Assembly (NCBI GenBank): GCA_016839955.1
Contig: JAEOTI010000286.1
Coordinates: 1-6,375, forward strand
Length of the DNA stretch: 6,375 nt
Direction: 5' to 3'
Origin: Candidatus Hodarchaeota archaeon
Lineage (GTDB): Archaea > Asgardarchaeota > Heimdallarchaeia > Hodarchaeales > YT1-057
In this document: positions 1 through 5,060 of the stretch, piece after piece
How the letters are laid out: every line of letters starts with the position of its first letter
Numbering within the stretch: position 1 is the first letter of the stretch
Notes under the pieces: model-generated
Databases searched by the model: none
What the model was told of the DNA's origin: nothing
What the model saw: only the letters and a program-made list of their open reading frames with translations
Made by a program: the position numbers and the translations under genes

Positions 1-2
1 AA

Positions 3-1136
3 AAAGCACTTCAGGACGCAGATTTCGTAATTCTGACAATAGCCAAAGATAGAGAAGAGACATGGAAGAAAGATCAAGAGATAGCAAAAAACCATGGAAT
101 TTGGACTTACGCTGAAAATGGTGGTATTGGGGCTTTTGGTCACACTGCAAGAAATGTAGCTACTCTTATACCAATATTAGACGACATTCGAGATTTAGCT
201 CCCAATGCATGGATTATTAATTTTACAAATCCCCTACCGCGAATCCACTATGCAATTAAGGATTATACAAACTTGAAATGTGTGAGTTTTTGCCATCAAT
301 ATTGGCATGGCCACTATATTTTAGGTCGAATACTATCCAAGGATTTAATAGATAAGGGATATAACTTAAGGAACAATGAGTACAAGACAATACGGGATGC
401 TGCTTTAAACGAATATAGAGTCACCGCAGGGGGATTGAATCATTTTACCTGGATGTTAGAAATTAAAAGAAGATCAACACAAGAAGATCTGTATCCTATG
501 ATTCGAGAAAATATATCTAATTTACCAAAAGATTTTGAGGCCTTAACTTCACATGTTTTCAGAATTTTTGGACTATTACCAGTCCCAGGAGAAACTCACC
601 TTTCAGAATTTTTACCATACACGGCAACGCGAGAAAACTGGGACAAATACAATCTATATCATTTTAATTTCCAACAAGCACGAAAGGATAAAGAACAGAA
701 TTCAAAGTTAATAACACGGATTATCAAAGGAGAATTATCAGTAGATAAATTGACTTTTGATGTTTCAGACAGATTAGCTACAATTATAACAAAAATATTT
801 ACTGATTCACATTCATTTGAACCAGCAATCAACACAGAAAATTTCAGGAGCATAAGAAATCTTAATTCTGACGCGATTGTTGAAATTTCTTGTCTTTTAA
901 ATCGCAATGGGGCATCAGGGATGAAACTAGGGGATCTTCCTGAAGGAATAGCTTCCCTTTGTAATAGGGAAATTTCTATTGCAAAATTAATTACGAAAGG
1001 ATCAATTAAAGGAGATGTTGAATTAATTAGACAAGCAATAGCGTTAGATCCGACAATTAACGATCTTGACTTAGTAGAAAGATTGGTACACACCTATATA
1101 TCAGAGTTTAAAGAATATCTACCCCAATTTCATTGA
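3..1136 (+). CDS. Glycoside hydrolase family 4 (NAD-dependent alpha-galactosidase/glucosidase-like), 5' partial
   Basis: This is the C-terminal ~377 codons of a GH4 enzyme. The open frame runs in from the left edge, so the start and the N-terminal NAD-binding glycine loop are outside the window. GH4 enzymes cleave glycosides by a redox/elimination mechanism using NAD(H) and a divalent metal. Visible family landmarks are the FTNPLPR segment (about 222-242), the SFCHQ segment with the expected metal-ligand Cys (codon 291-293), GGLNHFTW with the expected metal-ligand His (441-443), ETHLSEFLPY (about 590-620), and the C-terminal DAIVEI, GDLPEGIA and ALDP segments. GH4 proteins are usually about 430-480 residues, so roughly 60-100 residues are missing. 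A TTG at 273 could be mistaken for a start, but conserved sequence continues upstream of it. The substrate (alpha- or beta-glycoside, phosphorylated or not) cannot be told from this part. It converges on the surface-protein remnant, with 20 nt between the stop codons. Confidence 0.85.
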   Translation, partial: KALQDADFVILTIAKDREETWKKDQEIAKNHGIWTYAENGGIGAFGHTARNVATLIPILDDIRDLAPNAWIINFTNPLPRIHYAIKDYTNLKCVSFCHQYWHGHYILGRILSKDLIDKGYNLRNNEYKTIRDAALNEYRVTAGGLNHFTWMLEIKRRSTQEDLYPMIRENISNLPKDFEALTSHVFRIFGLLPVPGETHLSEFLPYTATRENWDKYNLYHFNFQQARKDKEQNSKLITRIIKGELSVDKLTFDVSDRLATIITKIFTDSHSFEPAINTENFRSIRNLNSDAIVEISCLLNRNGASGMKLGDLPEGIASLCNREISIAKLITKGSIKGDVELIRQAIALDPTINDLDLVERLVHTYISEFKEYLPQFH

Positions 1137-1156
1137 ATTCTCGTCCAATGAGATCT

Positions 1157-1570
1157 TTACTTTTTGACAACCTGTTTTCGACTAATTACAACTAGCGTGC
1201 ATAACATGACGAGAAAAACCAATACCCCTGGGAACAAGGTTGATTGGCTTTTCGTTGTTGTCTGACTTGTTGTGTGAGATAACTGGGTTGTCTGTTCAGA
1301 AGTCAAGACCGATGCTGGAAGCACACTGACTTCGTTTGAAACATTACTTTCACAAATGATATTGACTCCAGTCACTACATAATAATATGTTGTGCCTCCT
1401 ATGACTGTAGTATCGAAACACATCCGAGTTTCGATTGAATTGGATACTCTAAATTGAAAAAGAGATTGTGGAAATAATATATTTATAGATGAAATTTCTG
1501 AATAAACCCAAGTTCTTATATTCAAGTGTTCAACTTTTCCTTTGTTCCAAAATAATTGTCTTATTATCGT
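1157..1570 (-). pseudogene. Remnant of a cell-surface protein: one FN3-like domain, Thr/Ser stalk and C-terminal membrane anchor
   Basis: The open frame is bounded upstream by a stop (1571-1573) and gives 137 residues. No ATG begins it; a TTG at 1525 is the first plausible start, but it lies inside the domain. The N-terminal part resembles a fibronectin type III fold: LFWNKG as strand B, VYSEISSIN where many domains read VYRSTSSIN, then the well-preserved FDTTVIGGTTYYYVVTGVN and SNEVSVLP. After this come a Thr/Ser/Gln-rich stalk (TTQLSHTTSQTTTKSQST), a hydrophobic helix of about 18 residues (FPGVLVFLVMLCTLVVIS) and a basic tail RKQVVKK. This is the usual C-terminus of an archaeal secreted protein held in the membrane with its bulk outside. 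There is no signal peptide and no further extracellular domain. The 65 bases between the stop and the next gene are AT-rich non-coding sequence. It is most likely the stump of a deleted large gene; a short expressed protein is the less likely alternative. Confidence 0.6.
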
Positions 1571-1574
1571 TCAA

Positions 1575-1582
1575 TTTAAAAA
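1575..1582 (+). promoter_or_regulatory. Possible TATA box of the HTH/GyrI regulator gene
   Basis: TTTAAAAA lies in an AT-rich intergenic stretch, about 58 nt before the ATG at 1636. If it is an archaeal TATA box, transcription would start near 1603-1606 and leave a leader of about 30 nt. This is inference from composition and spacing; the whole 1560-1615 stretch is AT-rich. Confidence 0.3.
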
Positions 1583-1620
1583 ATGTTCATAAATTCTGTT
1601 AATAATGTTTAAGTAGAGAA

Positions 1621-1634
1621 TGGAAAGACTTCCA
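1621..1634 (+). promoter_or_regulatory. Inverted repeat TGGAA-N4-TTCCA abutting the start codon, possible operator
   Basis: The arms TGGAA (1621-1625) and TTCCA (1630-1634) are perfect complements around a 4-base spacer, and the dyad ends one base before the ATG at 1636. Its first arm also supplies the only purine-rich patch (GGAAAG) where a ribosome site would lie. It could be an autoregulatory operator for the downstream HTH protein. Five-base arms are short enough to arise by chance. Confidence 0.3.
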
Positions 1635-1635
1635 A

Positions 1636-2538
1636 ATGACAAACCAACCTTTCGAATCAGAAGAAACGATGAAAGCATTCATCGTAGAAACAGCGAATGA
1701 AATATCAGAACTACTCAAAACTCTTCAGCATCCAAAGAGACTGGAAATATTGGCTCTGATGTTGAAAGAAGAAAAAGAGTTTGGGACGCTCATGACACAA
1801 ACAAAGCTGCCAAAGAGTGCACTGGGGAATCATCTTACCGAGCTTCTCGAAAAAAATCTCATTGAAAAATTAGATCGTGGTGTTTATCGAATAACCATGG
1901 ATGGACAAGAATTCTTGACAAATATTTCGAGTATGTTTCTTAATGCTAAAATTCGAGAGCAAGAGAGGTTAGAACGTCAACAAAGAAGATACCAAGCCAT
2001 GATCGCCCGATATACACGATTCAGCTTTGAAAATGGTGAAATCATGGCATTGGAATCAAAAAAAGGAAGTGAAACTGAAATGGAAGTCGAAATCAAGACA
2101 CGCTCTGCATTCACAATAATGGGAATGCAAGAGCGTGGAATAATTGCATCAGAATTTATCCCCCCCCTATGGGAAAGGTTTCTGAAAAGATCCGATGAAA
2201 TAAAAGGAAAAATCAAGTCAAACACAACTTATGGTTTAAGTTATCATAAGAATAAAGACACAAAGGAATTTAGCTATCTAGTAGGTCACGAAATAGAGCC
2301 AGGTACGGAAGTACCTAAAGACTTCGTCACCACCACGATCCCCGACCTGACATATGTTGTAGTTAAATGTACATCGCCAACTCTTACCGAAGCTTGGAAT
2401 TTTGCGAGTAAATGGATAGTACAAAACGGGTATAAAGATAATAGCTATAGTTTTGGGGAATATGAAGTTTATCCTGAAAGCTTTAAAGACGAAAAGACTG
2501 ACCCGATGTACATTTATGTCCCGATAATAAAACCTTGA
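1636..2538 (+). CDS. ArsR-type winged-helix regulator fused to a GyrI-like effector-binding domain
   Basis: This 300-residue protein is a likely one-component, ligand-responsive transcription regulator. Residues about 18-98 form an ArsR-like winged helix: LKTLQHPKRLEIL is the typical first helix pair, LPKSALGNHLTELLEKNLIEK is the recognition helix region, and GVYRIT is the wing. Residues about 100-128 are a charged, Arg/Glu/Gln-rich segment that could form a helical linker or dimer coil. Residues about 150-298 match the GyrI-like/AraC effector-binding fold: FIPPLWERF with Trp179, TTYGLSY, FSYLVGHEIE, VPKDF, TIPDLTYVVVKC, FGEYEVYPESF and the final YIYVPI strand. In BmrR-type relatives this fold binds lipophilic or cationic compounds through an acidic residue; the ligand here is unknown. 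The ATG at 1636 is used because the dyad and purine patch lie just before it; an in-frame ATG at 1669 would also keep the HTH. It is followed by a terminator-like hairpin. Confidence 0.85.
   Translation: MTNQPFESEETMKAFIVETANEISELLKTLQHPKRLEILALMLKEEKEFGTLMTQTKLPKSALGNHLTELLEKNLIEKLDRGVYRITMDGQEFLTNISSMFLNAKIREQERLERQQRRYQAMIARYTRFSFENGEIMALESKKGSETEMEVEIKTRSAFTIMGMQERGIIASEFIPPLWERFLKRSDEIKGKIKSNTTYGLSYHKNKDTKEFSYLVGHEIEPGTEVPKDFVTTTIPDLTYVVVKCTSPTLTEAWNFASKWIVQNGYKDNSYSFGEYEVYPESFKDEKTDPMYIYVPIIKP
2160..2167 (+). repeat. Run of eight C inside the regulator gene
   Basis: Eight consecutive C bases encode the end of Ile175, Pro176, Pro177 and the start of Leu178 in the GyrI-like domain. The gene is in frame across it. 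It stands out in an AT-rich gene and is the longest G/C homopolymer I saw in the window. Such runs can slip during replication or be miscalled in sequencing. Confidence 0.9.
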
Positions 2539-2548
2539 AGAATTTGTG

Positions 2549-2581
2549 GAAATAGATAGATTCATTCTATTTCTCTTTTTT
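2549..2581 (+). terminator. Hairpin plus T-run after the HTH/GyrI regulator gene
   Basis: GAAATAG (2549-2555) pairs perfectly with CTATTTC (2567-2573) across an 11-nt loop, followed at once by TCTTTTTT (2574-2581). It starts 11 nt after the stop codon at 2538. The stem is AT-rich and weak by bacterial standards, but an oligo-T tract alone can end transcription in archaea. It suggests that the regulator and the DinB-like gene are transcribed separately. Confidence 0.5.
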
Positions 2582-2631
2582 ATCCACTCACCTAATCCAT
2601 CAGTAATTGTTAGCTTCAATTCTACAAACTG

Positions 2632-2644
2632 GATTAAGTTAATC
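2632..2644 (+). promoter_or_regulatory. Perfect palindrome GATTAA-G-TTAATC upstream of the DinB-like gene
   Basis: Six-base perfect arms around a single G end 21 nt before the ATG at 2666. The position fits a core promoter element or an operator for a dimeric regulator. No second copy was seen in the window, and AT-rich palindromes arise easily by chance. Confidence 0.3.
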
Positions 2645-2665
2645 ATTTTAATGAGCTAAAAAGCC

Positions 2666-3183
2666 ATGAATAACCAAAAAACAGTTGAAATAATGATATG
2701 GGAGTTGGAAAAGGGATTTCAAGGACTAATGCAAACATTAATTGAAATTCCAAAGGAGGAGGCGCAATGGAAGCCCAGTATTCATTCTAGAACATTAGAG
2801 ACCATTAGACAGTGGAATGAAAAAGGAAATGAATGGATAACAACACAAACTTTGGATCCAATTGCTACGATTGAATATAAAGTAGTTCATTTGGCTCAAT
2901 GTAAACAAATGTATGATGGTATGCTTTCAAGGAAGGGATCCTGAAGTGGAACGATCTTGAATGTCCAGAATGGCCACATTGTATTGATTATTTGAAACAA
3001 ACCCAAACGCAATTAGTTAATAGTCTGCAAAATCTAAGTGATGAACAGTTAGACGACATGGTCAGAACTAACTGGGGTGATTTATGGCCAACTAAACAGA
3101 TCATCTCAACCATGCTTCATCATGATGCATATCATTTTGGTCAAATTTGTACGGTAAGAAACCTCTTTAAAATGAAGAATTGA
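2666..3183 (+). pseudogene. DinB-like four-helix metal-binding protein, interrupted by a one-base frameshift
   Basis: Two frames together encode one DinB-like protein. The first runs from the ATG at 2666 to a stop at 2942-2944. The second is open through the junction and ends at 3183, and its conserved part begins with LKWNDLECPEWP (from about 2941). Adding one base in the GGG at 2935-2937 joins them as ...MLSRKGILKWNDL..., giving about 172 residues, the normal family length. The three-His metal site expected of DinB folds is split across the break: His75 in EYKVVHLAQCKQMY, and the two histidines of HDAYHFGQI near the end (about 3121-3141). The NWGDLWPT loop is also typical. DinB-fold proteins include thiol S-transferases (bacillithiol, mycothiol) and many of unknown role; nothing here shows the substrate. 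The break is either an assembly error or true inactivation. Its stop is 6 nt from the convergent HxlR gene. Confidence 0.75.
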
Positions 3184-3189
3184 CAAAGG

Positions 3190-3687
3190 TCAAGTGTTTA
3201 AACTTGAATCACAAAGATTAAGAGTCAAACAATGAAGTATAATTGGAAATAACAAAGCAATGAAGCTTAACCCGAACTCAGAGAGGGCATAGGTCACTCG
3301 AACAGGCTGGGAGGTGACAACATTCCGTACAATAATCTTTCTACTCTCAAGCTGTTTCAAACGAGCTGTAAGAATTCTTGAACCTATCTTGGGTATTGCT
3401 TTTAGCAGATCATTAAAATGAGGTTCTCCTAAAAGAGCAATTGTGAATAAGACGTCAACCATCCATTTTCCCCGGAATATTCTTCCAATATCATTCAAAA
3501 TCTCTTTTTCGAGTTTTAATCGGTTTGAAATTTGAATATTAGGTATTTCTTGTTGAATACACTCACGAGAAATGTCCTGTTGAAGACATCTGATACTTGT
3601 CTCTTGAATTAACGGAATTAAATCTAATAGTTCCTTGAATTGAGTTAAAATCTCTTTTCTAAGATTTTGGTTCAGTGAATTAGACAT
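3190..3687 (-). CDS. HxlR-family winged-helix transcription regulator with N-terminal extension
   Basis: This 165-residue protein carries an HxlR/MarR-like winged helix over residues about 66-150: FRGKWMVDVLFTIALLG, then HFNDLLKAIPKIGSRILTAR as the HTH, LKQLESRKIIVRNV leading into the wing, and QPVRVTYALSEFG after it. These are the hallmark HxlR positions (GKW, FNDL, LTARLKQLE, P-V-R-V-x-Y-x-L-S-E-x-G). HxlR proteins bind DNA as dimers and often sense reactive carbonyls, quinones or disulfide stress. The first 65 residues (helical, with Cys34 and Cys43) exceed the usual 100-130-residue family length and may be an added dimer or sensing segment. Cys153 and Cys159 near the C-terminus are also available. 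The ATG at 3687 is supported by a TATA-like box centred about 29 nt upstream. The gene is divergent from the ATC-hydrolase-family gene, its most likely target along with itself. Confidence 0.85.
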   Translation of the reverse strand: MSNSLNQNLRKEILTQFKELLDLIPLIQETSIRCLQQDISRECIQQEIPNIQISNRLKLEKEILNDIGRIFRGKWMVDVLFTIALLGEPHFNDLLKAIPKIGSRILTARLKQLESRKIIVRNVVTSQPVRVTYALSEFGLSFIALLFPIILHCLTLNLCDSSLNT

Positions 3688-3694
3688 GAGTCTA

Positions 3695-3708
3695 CATTAG
3701 ACCATTAG
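3695..3708 (-). repeat. Tandem 6-bp repeat (CTAATG-GT-CTAATG) between TATA box and start of the HxlR gene
   Basis: Read on the minus strand, CTAATG occurs twice with a 2-base gap, so the period is 8 bp. It lies between the TATA-like box and the HxlR ATG, where a bound repressor would block transcription. It could be an autoregulatory site; the repeat is short and the role is inferred. Confidence 0.4.
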
Positions 3709-3709
3709 G

Positions 3710-3723
3710 TATAAAAAAATATA
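3710..3723 (-). promoter_or_regulatory. TATA-like box of the HxlR-family gene
   Basis: The minus strand reads TATATTTTTTTATA, centred about 29 nt before the ATG at 3687. With the archaeal spacing of about 25-28 nt from TATA centre to transcription start, the mRNA would be leaderless or nearly so. This spacing also supports the chosen start codon. Confidence 0.45.
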
Positions 3724-3790
3724 CTAAGTTGTAATTATGATTGATTCTAATTTTTAAGAAAATATTACCTTTATTCTATCAATCTCTTAC

Positions 3791-3798
3791 TTTAAAAT
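3791..3798 (+). promoter_or_regulatory. Possible TATA box of the ATC-hydrolase-family gene
   Basis: TTTAAAAT is centred about 45 nt before the ATG at 3839, which would give a leader of roughly 18 nt holding the GAAGGT site. A second AT-rich candidate (GTTAAAAT, 3811-3818) is closer and would imply an almost leaderless mRNA. The choice between them is open. Confidence 0.3.
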
Positions 3799-3826
3799 AA
3801 AGAATGAAAAGTTAAAATACGTATAT

Positions 3827-3832
3827 GAAGGT
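3827..3832 (+). promoter_or_regulatory. Ribosome binding site GAAGGT before the ATC-hydrolase-family gene
   Basis: GAAGGT resembles the anti-16S consensus GGAGGT and ends 6 nt before the ATG at 3839. It supports that start codon, which is not obvious because the encoded N-terminus is poorly conserved. Confidence 0.45.
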
Positions 3833-3838
3833 AAATAA

Positions 3839-4426
3839 ATGTTTGAACCAGAATATAGAGCAAGCTTTGGAGTACTGCGAAGAGAACTAGGATTTTGGCC
3901 AACCCTTCAGACAACGATATCTTCGATGCTAAAATCAAGAAAGATTCAGTTTGAAGAGAATGATAATGATGACGTATCAACAAGGAAAAAGAATGTTCTC
4001 AAAAACCATTTTAAACTCTTTGCAATACTCTATAAGGAGCTGAAAAATCGTTACGACGAAGAGAAAACACTAAATATTATGCATGAAATTTTAATACAAT
4101 GTGGACCAATATTTATGCGTGGATTTAAACTCCTAGGTCCCCATGACGATCTTAGCAATTTTATGCCCATTTATAAGGAATTTGAAAGCCAAAACCTAAT
4201 ATTTGATGTTATCGAAGAATCATCACACCGTTTTGAAATAGTAGTCAGAAGATGCCTCATACTTGAGGCATTTAAGGATCTAGGATTAGAAATAGTAACT
4301 CAATGGATGTGCGATATCGCATTCTTGTATTTTAGTAACTATCATCCTGACATAAAATATAAGAAAGATCAAATGATAGCTAAAGGGGATAAATGCTGTC
4401 ATGAAGTATTTATTTGGCAGGATTAA
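3839..4426 (+). CDS. L-2-amino-thiazoline-4-carboxylic acid (ATC) hydrolase family protein
   Basis: This 195-residue protein has the layout of the ATC_hydrolase family. The founding bacterial enzymes open the thiazoline ring of L-ATC on the route to L-cysteine, but most relatives have no tested activity. The recognisable parts are a helical N-terminal half with HFKLFAILYKELKNRYDEEKT (about residues 57-77), the FEIVVRRCLILEAFKDLGL segment with Cys139, the MCDIAFLYFSNYHPDIKY segment with Cys158 and Asp159, and the closing AKGDKCCHEVF with Cys186 and Cys187. These Cys/Asp/Gly positions are the family's best-conserved sites and probably form the active centre. There is no signal peptide or membrane segment, so it is cytosolic. 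It is divergent from an HxlR-type regulator, which hints at control by an electrophile or thiol signal. Its end converges on the YkvA-like gene with 24 nt between stops. The family call is firm; the exact reaction here is not. Confidence 0.75.
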   Translation: MFEPEYRASFGVLRRELGFWPTLQTTISSMLKSRKIQFEENDNDDVSTRKKNVLKNHFKLFAILYKELKNRYDEEKTLNIMHEILIQCGPIFMRGFKLLGPHDDLSNFMPIYKEFESQNLIFDVIEESSHRFEIVVRRCLILEAFKDLGLEIVTQWMCDIAFLYFSNYHPDIKYKKDQMIAKGDKCCHEVFIWQD

Positions 4427-4450
4427 AACCGTAAAAATTTGATTAGAATA

Positions 4451-4861
4451 TTAAGAATTAGTAAAATTAGCTAAAACAAGCCTAAACAGATCAATAAACC
4501 ATATAAGAAGAATCCCTAATCCAACGATCCAAATAAAAATAATAACTAGGGTGGTTTTCCTTCCAATTGGCACATCTTTCTGTTTTTCTTCCATTGCCTT
4601 TTCTCGACATTCTTCAACTACATCTTTTGGAATTATTTTTAGTGCAATAGCAATACCGATTGGAACTAAGATTAAATCATCTAAATAACCTAATACAGGA
4701 ATAAAATCGGGTATAAGGTCAATAGGACAGAATACATACCCAATGACAATACCTAGAAATAACCGTTTCCACCAAGACACCCGAGAGTCTTTATACACGA
4801 GGTATAGAGTATAAGTTTCGTTCTTTAGTTCTTTAGCCTTTTGTTTTAGCTTCGCGATCAT
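4451..4861 (-). CDS. YkvA-family (DUF1232) small membrane protein
   Basis: This 136-residue protein carries the DUF1232 signature CPIDLIPDFIPVLGYLDDLI at residues about 45-64. The motif sits between two hydrophobic stretches (about 33-49 and 60-78), followed by a charged loop (about 79-101, EECREKAMEEKQK) and a further hydrophobic segment (about 103-130). The N-terminus is Lys-rich and amphipathic. DUF1232 proteins are widespread in bacteria and archaea and their function is unknown. The extra C-terminal membrane segment goes beyond the basic domain. The ATG at 4861 is the only upstream Met; TTAAATAG-like sequence about 15-22 nt before it is close for a TATA box, so the promoter is uncertain. 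I see no functional link to either neighbour. Confidence 0.85.
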   Translation of the reverse strand: MIAKLKQKAKELKNETYTLYLVYKDSRVSWWKRLFLGIVIGYVFCPIDLIPDFIPVLGYLDDLILVPIGIAIALKIIPKDVVEECREKAMEEKQKDVPIGRKTTLVIIFIWIVGLGILLIWFIDLFRLVLANFTNS

Positions 4862-5060
4862 GATTCTTAATCAACTATTTAAGTCCCTTTTACACCAAAA
4901 AAGAATTTTTATCGTAGATGTATCTGCTACATTCTAATAGGTTGTTGATGAAATAAAGAAAAAAATTGTTCTAAAAGTACCTCTTATATGGAATAAATAA
5001 ATCCTGTAAGTAATTGTATGAATCTTGTAAAATTACTAAAAACGCCAAGGAAAGAAGAAT
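4862..5060. other. Intergenic region between the divergent YkvA-like and DUF3604 genes
   Basis: These 199 bases carry no credible gene. They must contain both divergent promoters. The + strand has TTATATGG near 4984-4991 as a possible TATA box for the DUF3604 gene, which would leave a leader of about 45-50 nt. No tRNA, strong hairpin or repeat array was seen. Confidence 0.5.
5047..5054 (+). promoter_or_regulatory. Purine-rich ribosome site of the DUF3604 gene
   Basis: AAGGAAAG ends 6 nt before the ATG at 5061. It supports translation from that codon, and so the view that the short frame ending at 5246 and the long frame after it belong to one gene. Confidence 0.4.

Noticed and set aside
273..275. 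TTG at 273 as the start of the GH4 gene
   Set aside because: The frame stays open to position 3 and encodes conserved GH4 sequence (including FTNPLPR) upstream, so the gene is cut by the window, not begun here.
659..1093. Minus-strand open frame of 144 codons
   Set aside because: It lies wholly opposite the conserved GH4 coding region and its translation shows no recognisable motif.
1977..2646. Two minus-strand open frames opposite the HTH/GyrI regulator
   Set aside because: Both are shadows of the well-conserved + strand gene and overlap each other's region without any family motif.
2929..2946. Programmed frameshift in the DinB-like gene
   Set aside because: The codons AGG AAG GGA TCC TGA offer no slippery heptamer, and no case of DinB proteins made this way is known to me.
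3191..3206. Inverted repeat CAAGT-N6-ACTTG between the convergent DinB-like and HxlR genes
   Set aside because: It has only five base pairs, no T-run on either side, and lies within the HxlR coding end; too weak to call a bidirectional terminator.
3792..3983. Minus-strand open frame upstream of the HxlR gene
   Set aside because: It covers the 5' end and promoter of the ATC-hydrolase-family gene and has no ribosome site or recognisable domain.
4914..4930. GTAG...CTAC inverted repeat in the 4862-5060 spacer
   Set aside because: Only four clean pairs with a bulged continuation; not distinguishable from chance.
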